From Deuterostichococcus epilithicus (taxonomy: Eukaryota > Chlorophyta > Trebouxiophyceae > Prasiolales > Stichococcaceae), in assembly GCA_033439295.1 (NCBI GenBank), contig JAVTLE010000011.1:2108082-2172081 (forward strand): a DNA stretch of 64,000 nucleotides, read 5' to 3'. This document shows positions 34,055-45,122 of the stretch, piece by piece; the stretch's first letter is position 1; every line of letters begins with the position of its first letter. The notes under the pieces were generated by a model. The model saw nothing but the letters and a program-made list of their open reading frames with translations, was not told where the DNA came from and did no database searches. The translations under genes were made by a program, and so were the position numbers.

Positions 34055-37000
34055 CTACTTCACTGCGTAGGTGTCTTCCAGGTACTTGTTGATGTCTGGC
34101 GTCTCGAAGCAGGCCACCTTGGTGTTGGGGTCCTCGATGTACGGCACCTGCGTGGACACGAGTATCGTAGGGTTGTGTCGGGTATCTGTTGAACTTGTTT
34201 CGTTGATACTCTGCAATGTTCTGTACAAACGTGGGACGAGAGGACGTCACGAAAAGCTGCTGCAAGGGTGCTGGTGGCACCTGGAAGACGCCCCACTTGG
34301 CCTCAAATGCCGGCCGCTTGGGTGAGCGGCGGGCCACCTGCACGAGTGATGACGAAGGAAACGGTCAGGAGGGTCAGGAGACAGTATGCAATGCAGTTTA
34401 CGGTGTGACGGTGTGCATTAGCGTCACACAAGGGCCGTGAAGGGACGTGGTAAGCAAATACACATGTGGGCTAAAGCGCACCGAGTGGTAGATGTGGGGA
34501 ATCTCCAGCTCCGTCAACACCTGCAACAGAAGGTGGGTCGAGTCAAATGCATTCCCAATTTATCACGTTTGCAGGCTGGCATGTCACTGCTGATGGCACA
34601 GCACAGCAGAAGGGCTAGACAGCAATCTCGACAGGCAATGCGCAAGAGCCGGCGCCGTCGCACCTCCCGGGTCTGCAGGCAGAACGGGCTGGCCTCGTAG
34701 GCCTGTGGACACAGGCACGAGAGTCAGTGCACACTGCTGCCAAGGATGGGTCGGCATCCTTTGCGAACAGGAACCCTCTGTAGATGTGGCCAGCTGCAGC
34801 GCACGAGGCGAGGTCCAATACCGATGCTACACGACACGACCAGATAAGCAGCTCTACAGTGCGATGTGAGTTGTGAGATGTGAAAGCAGAATTGATAGAT
34901 TGCAGACTTCTTGAGCACACTCACCCAGATGTCGATGGGCTTCTCGGGCTTGGTTGAGGCGCGGTAGCTGATGCCCTTGCCCAGGCGCGGCGCCTGGCCC
35001 AGGCCCGCCGACAGTGTGGTCAGCGGTCCCAGCGACAGCGACAGCGGCACCTGCGGACAAATGCACGAGACTGACCAGAGGCTCAAGGCCCATCGGCAGC
35101 GACAGCGGCACTTGAAGGAAACGCAGGGAACAGCCCCGAGCTGCGGGCAGTATTCTGGTCCCTTGAGTGTCGAGGGCGATCAGCACGATGCAGGAATGCG
35201 GCCGCATCGGCAGTCTTGACTGGTCTGAACGCCGTCGTTCCAAGGCAACTGCGAAAGCCAGCAGAAAAACAGGCCAAAAACCTTCTCAGCTGTCCATCTC
35301 ACCTTGCCATCACCATACTCGTTGTACAGATATGAGATGATGGCGTCCGACTCCAGCAGCTGCTTGCCTGCAGGGCAGAGCAGCCAGAGAGTATCATCAT
35401 CAGCGGAAGCCACGGCATAAGCGCCGCAGTCTGGCGGCTCCGCATGAAGCCGTTGTGCGGCGGCTCCGGGTTGCCGGAGGTGCATGCAGTGAGCCCTTCC
35501 GGTCTGGCAAAGCCTGCATGCTGAGGCGGCGAAGGCTGCTGACACAAGACAAGACAAAACAGCGCGACGCAGCTGGCCAAAATTGCAACAGAAGATGCAA
35601 CACCCCAGCAGAGGAAAGTGCGCACCATTGTTGGGGTCCACCAGGAAGGGAAACTGCGATTTGCCCGACATCTGCACCGCCTTGGGCCGGTAGGTGGGCC
35701 CGTCCTTGGGACACGGCCACACCAGCACGTCCAGGTCCAGCAGCGTGATCGCCTCCCGCACCTTGCGGCAAAATGGGCAGCCTGCACACGGACGGATGCA
35801 GTAAGATGGTCCACCCCTGCCCCGAAGGAGTAGGCTGCGAGGGGCCAGATAACAGCAGGACGCATCAACACCGGCCTCCTACCGTAAGCTGCAGCAGATG
35901 GGGCATCAGCACGACCAATGCAACACGGGCCGTGCGGCAGCGAGAAGGGGCAGCCTGGGCAGGGTGGTTGGCGGCAAGACCACGTCCTGCAGCTTGCCGC
36001 ATGCGCAGTAGCAGAACATGCAATCAGGTCAGCCTACAATGGGGTTTGGACGCTGAACCCAACTACGCGACAGCCCTGCCAGCGCTGTCAGTACAATCAT
36101 CTGAAAGCAAAAGCGCACCCTGGAACTCATACAGCTCCAGCAACTTGGCAGGCCGCTTGAAGTTCTGCACGCCCTCCCCCACGAAGGCAGCGGTGCCGGC
36201 GCGCAGCAGCGCCGGAGCCGAGGAGGTGACGAACTGCGGGATGGCAGAGGCGAATGGAATCAGCTGTCGTGTACGCCTCGCGGGCTGGCTGTTGTTGACC
36301 AGGACGGAGAGCATCCAGCAAGGAGAGCTACATAGAGCTTCACCAAGGCAGCGCTCTTCGAGGGGACTACAACGCATGGGACTTACAACGCATGGGCAAT
36401 TTTCAATCCCGGACCACACGACAGACACATGGTGGTTCAGTGGGGTGCGGCCAGCTTCACAGCATGGTGACGCAGCCATACACCCTGACAAATCCAGTGC
36501 CACCTGCCGCGGTCCGCCGCAGCCGGGCCGCAGCCGGGCCGGGCCGCGAACACACCGCCCAGCCGCATGTAAACAACGCGAGCAGTTTTCGGCATAGGGT
36601 TAATTGTTGCTGCACTCACGTTGAGACGCTCCTCCGGCTTGACCTCGTACCGCGACTCCCCCGCCTTCTGCTTCAGCGTGTAACCCGACGGCGGGTTGGT
36701 CCCCGCCTGCGCCCGCGCCACAGCAAAGCAGTGTCAGGAGCGTCAGCGCGGTTCTGCGAGTTTGGGTAGTGCGTCGGGCCTCGAAACAGTCGAGGATCGA
36801 CGCACTTACTGCAGGTCGTAGACACCAAGTGGGCCCCACCAGCCCCCTAGTCCATTTCGAAACTGCAACAGTATATGCTGCTGGAGCCACCCAGCACACC
36901 AAGGCATCACTGTCCCGACAATCCGAAACTATATGCTTTGAAGCGTACGGCTCATGTTGGAGACACACTGCATTGCGCGCGGTGGCAGCCGGGCGGAAGG

Positions 37001-37213
37001 TGGATGTGATCAGTGGTGCAGTTTCGATACGTCGCAGCTTATACTGCTGCGCCCGGCCAAGTCACTCACCATAACGACTGTGCTACTGCTCGCGAGTCGT
37101 GTGGGCTGCGACACCTGGCCCCACCGCAACTGCACGCCCAGGTGTTTCGAGGTGGGCAGCAGAACCCGCTGACCGCAGCTGTGGCTGTTCAGAAATGCTC
37201 TGCAGCCTGCCAT
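34055..37213 (-). CDS. Plastid-type protein with two tandem GST_N (thioredoxin-fold) domains
   Basis: Homologue of plant proteins with two glutathione S-transferase N-terminal domains (Arabidopsis At5g03880-like, from memory); probably a plastid redox or glutathione-linked protein, reaction unknown. Ten exons, every phase closing, 306 aa: 37070-37213, 36620-36706, 36119-36233, 35626-35781, 35303-35367, 34925-35050, 34664-34702, 34482-34520, 34281-34337, 34055-34147. Exon 1 (MAGCRAFLNSHSCGQRVLLP and on, rich in Ser/Thr/Arg) looks like a transit peptide. Domain 1 has LLELYEFQGCPFCRKVREA (CPFC, residues about 117-120), then SQFPFLVDPNNG and LLESDAIISYLYNEYGDGK. Domain 2 has AYEASPFCLQTRE (first Cys replaced by Ser, about 236-239), LTELEIPHIYHS, VPYIEDPNTKVACFETPDIN. 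The start ATG is the only one giving an exon of whole codons that ends at a GTGAGT donor. Confidence 0.93.
35080..35113 (-). repeat. Exon-edge echo of GST_N exon 6
   Basis: About 62 bp upstream (in gene direction) of the exon starting at 35050 lies a copy beginning GTGCCGCTGTCGCTG, identical for 15 bases to the real exon start. It reads VPLSLPMGLEPLVSL against VPLSLSLGPLTTLSAG. The acceptor is AAG in place of CAG. Confidence 0.75.
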
Positions 37214-37622
37214 TCCTTCACAGTTTTGATGCTCTCACAACAACGAGATATTGTATATAAGCCCCATGCCGCGCCGCGAGCTGTCGTGTCGCACTGAGAC
37301 CTGAGGGGGCCGGTCATAAGAAGCAGTGGAAGCAGGTGAGTTGCCTGGGATCGTGCGAACTGGAGCAGAGCACCATAAACCTTGAAGCCTTCAAGATCAA
37401 GCGCATCAAAAGCCCAGCCCCCAACCTACGTAGAACGAATGGCAGCGCTGTGTTCAGGCGTGCAGAGACTTGTGCCATGAGAATTCGAATCCCACTCAGT
37501 AAATCGCAGTGCGGCCTCCAGGCCTCCAGGGACGTCAGTCCACGATTAAGTCGCGCTAGATGCCATGCATGTCACGCTACTCTCGCTGCTGTACTTTGTG
37601 AGCTGTATGTGCCTTCCTCCCA
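37214..37622. other. Intergenic region, GST_N start to M14 stop
   Basis: About 410 bp between tandem minus-strand genes; must include the GST_N promoter. A TATATAAG string lies near 37254-37261, 40 bp upstream of the start codon. Confidence 0.4.
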
Positions 37623-40600
37623 TCAGCGCAGATTGGGCAGCGCCTCTCCGATCGGCTGCAGGATGGCGGCGCCGAACCGGATCGACCGCTCCGGCGACCA
37701 GCCCTGCAGCAGGGACAGCCAATTCGCAATGAACTCGAGCATTGAAGCTGCATGCACCGTGGCGGGCTTGCCCAGCTGATTTGCGCTGCCAGGCGTCGTA
37801 TATGGGATCTGCAGCAGGGCGCACTGCACGGCGGCAGCACTGCGGCACACGAGCAATGCTGTGCTGCTGTCATTGCGCCTTCTGCCGTCCAGAATGCGAG
37901 TGTTCGCTGGTATCCTGCGGAAGGCTGCATTGTGCCATGTGTAGGGGCTTGCGACGGTGAGAAAACGACAAGACAAAATGAAACAAAAGGGACTAAAAAC
38001 GCGCCTGTTCGGCGTCGGGTCGGTCTTCTGTGTCCTTGAACGGCATCTCCAGCGTGAAGGAAAGGCACTTGAAGCGCTCGCCGACGGCGTTCGAGGCGAT
38101 GGTCAGGTCGGCGCTGCCCGGCTCGTCGATGCCGTAGCCCTTGCCGTTCTGGAAGTCAGGCGACGCGCGCTTGTAGGCCGCCGAGAAGTCGTGCTGCGGC
38201 GCACACGCACGACAGCGTCTGCCAGCGCAGCGGACGGTGACATGGCATCGCAGGATTTGTGACGGGGTGAGGCACGAAGATGTCTTGCCGAACATTGCAG
38301 TGCAAGCTGCAGCTCATTTGCGTGCACATCGCGGGATGCAGGCTGGCGGGAGGGCTCGACGCTGTGACGGTGTCTGGTGCCGTCCGGCGTTTAGACAGTA
38401 TTGAAGCAGACAACGGATGCGAAGCAGGGAGTGCAGCCCGTGCAGCATCTGCTCGCGTATGTGATGACAGCGAGAGGGCACTCGAACGGTCTGCCACATC
38501 TTGCGACGCAACCAGCTGCGGCGCACGCACCTGCAGCGTTTTCCAGGCGCTCCGGTCCCTGGCGGGGCTGCTCTCTGTTGCCGGTAACGCATGCTCAGTA
38601 CAACACAAAGGGCAGGCAGGAGAAGGGCACGGGCAAGACAGGCAAGGGCGCAGAAAACACCTGCAGCTTCTCCAGGCGCTGGTCCCAGGCGGGGATGCCC
38701 TCGTTGCCGGCGATGAAGTTGTAAGTCAGCTCCTCGTCGCCGTGCACATCGATGAACAGGTCGCAGCCGGTCGCCGCCATGGCCTTCACCACGTGGTACA
38801 CCTGAGCGGGGAACGGCAAGGAGGGCGGTTTTATCACTGCTTAGGGATTGCATGGTCGCTCGCCTGCCACGGCAGCATGGTCTGCGCCGCAGCGCTGGAC
38901 CGCTGCCGGCAGGCTGGCCGAACACCCAACACCCTCGACACGCCGTCGAGCTGCGCGGCAGGGGGCGCTGTGCGCGAGCCCCCTGGCTTGCCCGGCCCTC
39001 GATGCAGGTCGCGCCAGAACATATGCAGTTGTGGCACCACCGGCAGGCCCCACAGCAAGCGAGCGCGGCCCCCGGAGGCAGTGAGTGCCAGGCAGCCTTG
39101 CGAGAGGTGTTGGACCGAGGTGCACCTCGGGGCTGCGCTCCAGGGTGGGCTTCTCCCACTCGCGGTTGAGGTTGGCGCCCACTGCGTTGGTGCGCAGGTG
39201 CCCTCGCCACGTGCCGTCTGGGTTCATATTGGGCACCTGCGGCAGGGTTCAGAGGTTTCAGCTCACTGTGTTGAGGAGCCGGAGGCCATCTGGAAAGCGA
39301 CTCTGGCTGCGCCAGGTGCAGCGGGACAGTTGTGCCACCCTGCGTCTTCCTGTTGCGCCAGTTTTCCGACCTGCCGGGGGCGGTCTGGCGGTGGGACGGA
39401 AACCGATGTCTTACGAAAGGCTGGAGCTCGTGTGAGAGCAATGCTGCATCCAAAGACTCTGTGCCCCTAGCTGTTCGAGACCTTCAGGTCTGCTCAAGCA
39501 GCCAGCCGCACCGCCCGAGTTTGGGAGTCAGAGAATTTTATTTATCTGTTTTCCGCACCACATAGAAGACCGCGGTCTTGAGCAGCTCCTTGGAGAGGCC
39601 GTCATGGCGGTCGAGCAGCTTGTCGAGGAAGCCCTGCATGAACCACTCGGCCATGGACTCCCCGGGGTGCTGCCGCGCCACAATCCACACCACGCGCTTG
39701 CCCTCGCCCGGCTGGCCTGCGGCAGGAGAGAAGGATCGGGCACAGGAACAAACAGAGGCCAGTCTCGATGTTGCAGCGACCCACCGCAGCGCGGCCATGC
39801 TGCCATGCAAGGACCGGGTCGCGCCTGCCTCGAGCGACGCGGGCACTCTGGCAAGCAGCCCCAGAAGCGAGCAGGCCCCAGAGGCGAGCGGCGCTTCCAA
39901 AGTGTCCCGGCCAGTCAAGTCGGGCCTTCATGCTGCACGCCACCAGCTGCACCCACTGCACAGCAGCGAAGGAGGTGCAGGATGCAGAAAGCGGAGGCCG
40001 AGGCACGGACACGCGTGCAGCAGAGCGGCCATGCTCTGCCGGTCTCGGCTGCTCTGCGGCAGACGCATCCTCTGCAGATGCTGGCGCGTCCGGGCTGGGA
40101 CACTGCCCGCCGTCTGTCCAGGCGCGGCCGGCCGACGCTTCGGCCTGCTGCAGCGCTGCAGCAGTCGGTGCACGCGGCGATGCCCGCGTCGGAGCCATGC
40201 GGACGCGCACCGACGCGCAGCATGTCGATGTCGTGGCCGTCGAGCGTCTCGCCCAGCAGCTGCAGCGACACCCGGTCGTCCAGCTGCGCGCGAGCCACCA
40301 GGTCCTGGTGCATCTCGAAGGAGTACGGCGCAAAATAGGCCACGTAGAAGGCGTCCTGCGGAACCAGGAAAGCTTTGAGGATTTTCTTTACAGAGGCATG
40401 TACATGTGAAATCCTAGCTAGGCCGTGTAGAAGGTGTCCTGCGGAAACAGAAGCAGGGAGGAACGTGCTCGCGGTTCCAAATGATGCTATCAACGACAGA
40501 CGCCGTCCAGGGGCAGTCCCGCAACGCCCAAGTCGCTGGACGCATACTGAGCAGCCAAACCTGGTTCCCTGTGTGCGGACGCACCACAACACAAACACAG

Positions 40601-42528
40601 GGCGGCGAGCGTGGGCGCGACTTGAGGGGAGGCGCAGCAAGTTGTATTGTGGAAAGGCGGCAGAAGCGCACGTATTTGGGGGTGTGCTTGATGATGAGGG
40701 CGCCACTCTGCTCGTCGTACTCTGTGTCCGTGCGCGTCCAGCGCTTTCGGTCGTACGAGACCACCGCCTGCGGCAGTCCAGGAGACGGATTGCTCTTCGA
40801 CAAGGGGTCAGGGGGCCGCAGCTGCGAGTCTGCTGCCAGGGTGCTTGTGAGCGCAGCGATGCGGCAGCCACGCCGACGGTCCGTGGTGGGCCTCCACACG
40901 TACTGGGGTTGGTGGGGGACCCGCGCCGGTCCCGCCAGCTTCGATGGTGTGCCTGCGCGGCTGGGTGCGCTGCGCGCTGCCCTCCAGCAGAGTGGTGTGC
41001 GCCTGCCATACGCACGCGTCACGCGCATCAGCGGAGCCTGGAGGTGCAGTCCTGCACACACCTTGTAGCCGGGCCAGGCCTCGGGGAACGATGCGGTGCC
41101 CGCATTCTCCAGGCGCATCGTCAGCGGCGTGCCCTTGGCTCCCGTCACCCGGAAGTAGAACCACCTGACGAGGAGGCAAGGCGCGTCGTCAGCGTCCTTG
41201 ACAGGCTCGGTGCGGCGGCAGCGGCCGTTGCTGCCGGGCACGCGCCATGCAGCAGGCAGCGCCAAGAGCGATAACCACACAATTGTTGCAGGAATGCAGA
41301 CAGACTGGCGGCACGCACATGTAGTGGCTGAGCTTCTCCTTCTCTGCACAAACATTCAAAACGTATTGAGCTCAGTCATCAGTGTCAATGCCGTATTGCA
41401 GGGTGGTTCAGCTGGCAGTTGATGGTAAGGCTGATAGCATGCCCAATCAGATAAAGCACAGACAAATAAAGAAAGAAACGAATTGAGGCACATCAACCAC
41501 CTGTGTACGGGTCCTCGTGGATTCTGGACGCAGCAGATGGCAATTTTGAGTCGCATGCTATGCAGTGCAGAAGCTTCTCAACCGATCTTGGCCGCAGCCC
41601 GTGAGGGCGCGCATGCAAAGAGACATGCCGGGTGGGCGCTGTGCGGCATGCATCCGTGCAGGCAGCGTATCCTCACCTGAGCTTGATGGCCGTCGGGTCA
41701 GTGATGTCCAGCACCTGCATCACCAGTCATCGGAGACATTGAATGACTGGTACCGAAATGGGCACTGCGGCATTGCAGGCTCGTACATCGTCTGCGGCTC
41801 TCGCCAAAGGCCCCGTCCCAACCACACGCACTGCTCACCTCGATGTTGCCAGAGTCGAAGTGGCTGTTCACAAAAATGCCGACTCCACTCTTGCTGCTGT
41901 CCCAGCTGCCGCCCGTGCCGGTGACTGCGCCATCCGCCCACCTGCGTCCAAGGACAGAACAAATGTCAGGCTTGCAAGCGCAAGCACAGCCAGAAGCGAT
42001 TGTCGGTACCTGCTCCATCTTGCGCCTACGCGCGCTCCGCATTCACGCCGCTGCTTGGTACCTTGTGCGAGGCGCAGTGCATCACTACACGGTCTTTAGC
42101 TCGGCTTGGGCTGTCTGCCCACCATGTCAGGAGCAGGCAATGGATGGCGCTGCCGCTCTAGCATGCGCAGCTGGCAGAAAGATTCGATGCAGTCTGCAGG
42201 ACGGCACGAGTATCGGTGGAACAGCGCACTTGGTCTGCAGGCTCGGAATGGGGTTGCCGGCTGCTCTCCGAGAACGCTCGGAGCCGATGCCCGCCCCCAG
42301 AGGCTTAGAATGCGATCTGTGTAGCTTGCCCATTGGAGCGGCGGCGGATGATGCGCCCGACGCAGCAGCACCTGAGCTCTTACACAGGAATGTCACACTC
42401 AGGTGCACCTGCTGCAGACCTTGCTTGGCCACGAGCCGGTGCGCAGAAACTGCCCTGGGCTGGGAGTGGCTCAAGCCGCTGGTCTGGCGCAGCAGGCGGG
42501 AGCAGCTGAACCCCGCACTGCGCATCAT
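37623..42528 (-). CDS. M14 zinc carboxypeptidase (cytosolic-carboxypeptidase-like)
   Basis: Zinc metallocarboxypeptidase of the M14 family, closest by memory to bacterial cytosolic-type M14 enzymes and to CCP/AGBL peptidases that trim polyglutamate or C-terminal residues. Thirteen exons, all phases closing, 451 aa: 42386-42528, 41839-41941, 41677-41714, 41501-41523, 41319-41343, 41062-41164, 40672-40767, 40211-40355, 39559-39716, 39126-39236, 38661-38801, 38005-38193, 37623-37703. N-domain: [36 protein letters not shown]. Catalytic domain: zinc ligands in RQHPGES (H about 240, E about 243) and [14 protein letters not shown] (H about 335); substrate site NLNREW and [16 protein letters not shown]; catalytic Glu in FTLEMPFKD (about 411). 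Exon 1 ([18 protein letters not shown]) resembles an organelle presequence. Exons 4 and 5 are 23 and 25 nt. The last intron uses GC (CAG|GCGCGT); reading through it gives ARF and a stop, losing the GWSPERS tail. Confidence 0.93.
40419..40450 (-). repeat. Exon-edge echo of M14 exon 8
   Basis: Copy of the acceptor and first 20 nt of the exon starting at 40355, 84 bp upstream in gene direction. 28 of 32 bases match (TTCCGCAG|GACACCTTCTAC against TTCCGCAG|GACGCCTTCTAC). The copy would read DTFYTA and then a stop. Confidence 0.88.
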
Positions 42529-42842
42529 ACGCTGAGCTGTATCGGCCACAGATGATGTTGTGCTGGTCGTGACGAGGCCATCAGTCGATCTTCGATGCGT
42601 CTGTCGGACATGTCTGACAGCCGAACTGGAGAGATTTCAAGGGAGAGAGAGCTCAGACGGTTTGCTCAAATGCAGTCCTTCAGCACGCGATCCATGGTAA
42701 GCTGCAGCTGGTCTCCTTCTCTGACTGAGCGCAGAGTGCGCAACTTGATCAACTGTTCTCGATCGTCCAGGCAGCCGCTGCGACTGCTCGTGGCTGACTC
42801 CGCCCGGCCTCTGCTTTGACAGAACCACACATCATCAAAACA
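42529..42842. promoter_or_regulatory. Divergent promoter region, M14 / TMEM97
   Basis: 314 bp between two divergent ATGs; must serve both genes. No TATA-like site recognised with confidence. Confidence 0.4.
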
Positions 42843-44169
42843 ATGGCCACGGTGACGCGCTGGTTCGACAGGCTGGTCATCGTCTTCTTCCTGGCGCACA
42901 TCCCCACCACCTTGTTCTTCGATTCGCAAGGCGGTGCGCGCATCAATGGTTTGCGGTCCTGCGTCAGTGATGCTTACCGATTTCGAGCTGGTCGGGCGAC
43001 GAAACCCGGTCAGGCCATCCGCCCGACGTCATGCATGGTCATGACGGCATGCTGTCGGCGCGATCTGCAGGGCTGCCCCCACCTTTGACACATCTCAGAG
43101 AACTGCAATACAATGGCGTGGCTGCAGTGGCTGCAGAATAACATCCGGTTTCTCGACCCTTGTCTGGTCAGAAGCTCGCCTGCCACACCACATCATGTCG
43201 TATCTAATACCTTGCATGCGCACCAGCGCAGTGCTGCCGGAGGAATGGTTCCCAAAGTGGGCGGTGCAAGTGAACCAAAACTACATCAGCGACTTTGGCG
43301 ACCCGCTTGTGAGCGTCATGATGCTGTCTGCAGCATCCCGTCTGTCTGCCACACACATGTGCAGCCTGTTTATGCAGCCTGACATGCGGCCGTGCTTGAA
43401 CCTGCATCTGCAGGGGACTGCCAGACACACATCTCATTCCTGCCTCCCAACTGCCTTCGCTATGGGTAATGATAAGGCTGCAATCCGGATCGCTGCAGAT
43501 GCGGGAGCTGCCGTCCTGGTTCCGCTGCCTGGTGTGGATGGAGGTGGCGCTGCAGCTGCCCTTTTTCTTCGTGGGAGCCTACGCGTTCCTGCGCCGTCGC
43601 AACTGGGTCCGGTGGCCAGCGCTGCTGTATGGCGTCAACGTCGCGTCCACCATGGTGCCCTCCCTGCTCTTGTTGGTGGTCACAGCTTTTCCACAGAAGC
43701 ATGGCAATGCCGCCAGGCAACCTGCTGCGTTAAACCCATGAGCGGCGACGCTTGGGGGTGCCAAAGGTCCATCTGGCTTGCAGGTCGCGCATGCACTGGT
43801 CCTTGATTCACCATCGATCCAGCTGTGTCCTCACGCGCAGTCGCGCGTGCTGCGTGCTTGAGGAAGCTGGCACGTTCGACTCCCAGACGCGCACGCACGG
43901 GTTTTCGTCGGGCAGTGCTGCTGACTGTTTAAGACTCAACCGCCTCCAGGGTATCGACCTTGATGACCTGAACGTGTGCTGATCCGGCCTGCAAGGTACC
44001 AATACTGGGGGAGCTGGCGCTCAGCCCGCGCACCGACTTCAATCGCCCAGTGCTTCTGGCCATCTATGCGCCCTTCCTGCTGGTGCCGCTCGGCATCGCG
44101 GTGCGCATGGCCGGTGGGCCGCCCTTCACACGGGCCACAGGCGCCAGGCGGAAGAGCAAGGGGCACTGA
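42843..44169 (+). CDS. TMEM97: TMEM97 / sigma-2 receptor family (EXPERA domain) membrane protein
   Basis: Four-helix ER/lysosomal membrane protein of the EXPERA superfamily; animal TMEM97 binds sterols and partners NPC1, but the algal role is unknown. Four exons, all phases closing, 172 aa (human 176): 42843-42933, 43232-43308, 43499-43675, 43996-44169. Helix 1 is LVIVFFLAHIPTTLFFDSQ (human LGLYFLSHIPITLFMDLQ, same Asp). Then VLPEEWFPKW, NYISDFGDPL, LPSWFRCLVWMEVALQLPFF (helix 2), VGAYAFLRRRNWVRWPALLY, STMVPSLLLL (helix 3), and YAPFLLVPLGIAVRMA (helix 4, human YAPYLLIPFILL). The C-terminus ARRKSKGH is a basic ER-retention-like tail similar to the Lys-rich human tail. Start is the first ATG before helix 1. 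Confidence 0.93.
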
Positions 44170-45122
44170 GCGGCGCGGTGTGGCCGGAATGCTCGCTGGG
44201 TGTGGCGGCGGACGGCGGCAGAGCAGGAGGCATTGCGCGGCGTGGCGAGGTGGGCAGCCCGTCTTGTTGGGCACGGCGGCCGCCAGGCGGGCGAGCAACA
44301 GGCCCCGAGCGGCGCAGCGAGGGTGCCAACGATGGGGCTGGCGGCCTTGCTGGGACGGCTTCAACGGCTTGGCGCAGCGTGTCGCCGCACAGCGTGCCGG
44401 GCCAAACACACGGGTGCGCCATGCGCTGGTAGCTAGCAGCTGCAGCCAGCAACCTCCAACAGCAGGCATACAGCCTCTTGAGCGGGCTAGGAGGGAAATC
44501 TGTATTGTTTCCGTGAGCTTGGTTCTGACATTGTAACAAAGCTCATCAATTCCCTGCAAGCGCCGTATGCTGCGATGCCGGCGCCATGTTGATGGGGTTT
44601 GCACGATGGATGCTGAAACGTGTGGCATGCTGAGCTGTGCTGCCAGACTGAAGACCAAGTTTTGCCACTTGATCTCGATGGCTTGACAGTGTGGCATATC
44701 GAAATGGCGATGTTTCGGGCCTAACGAGACCCTTGGCTCGAAATGTATGCCTCGGAGCTGCCGAGAAGCTAAGTCTTGGACGGCGGTTCGGTTGTTGGAA
44801 TTCGACTGTGCCTCCGTTTTAACCTTTGCAAACTGATGCCATTCAGTGGCTTAAGCGTCCTGACTGCGCTTTTGCAAGCAGCGCTTGCTTTTCAGCAAAG
44901 TTTACCTTTCAGCGTCACATCCAATTTCTTGCTCGACCGTTTCGATCGTGAGTCAGGTTCTGATTTCGGTAACCTGTCAAATCGCTTGGCAGCACTGCAA
45001 TAATGAGGAGAAGCTGCGCGCTCCTGTCTTCGAGGTCAGGCTTTCCGCAGCGGCATCTGCGCTGCACATCTGTTCATGATCAAACCGACGTCGGCCACAC
45101 AAGCACTGATGATGCTGTCGCT
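44170..45122. other. Intergenic region with an echo of the TMEM97 3' end
   Basis: About 950 bp. The first 150 bp contain a diverged copy of the TMEM97 stop region (next entry). The remainder (44450-45120) is GC-poor with no gene seen and must include the next promoter. Confidence 0.5.
44249..44317 (+). repeat. Echo of TMEM97 coding end and 3' flank
   Basis: Resembles 44114-44179 (last codons, stop and 3' flank) at 136 bp spacing: both have GTGGGC, GCCAGGCGG, GAGCAA and GAGCGGCGC in order, about 48 of 66 positions by eye. The stop is lost in the copy. Confidence 0.6.

Noticed and set aside
37476-37500. ATTCGAATCCC resembling a tRNA T loop
   Set aside because: T stem has a mismatch and no anticodon arm or acceptor stem could be found nearby.
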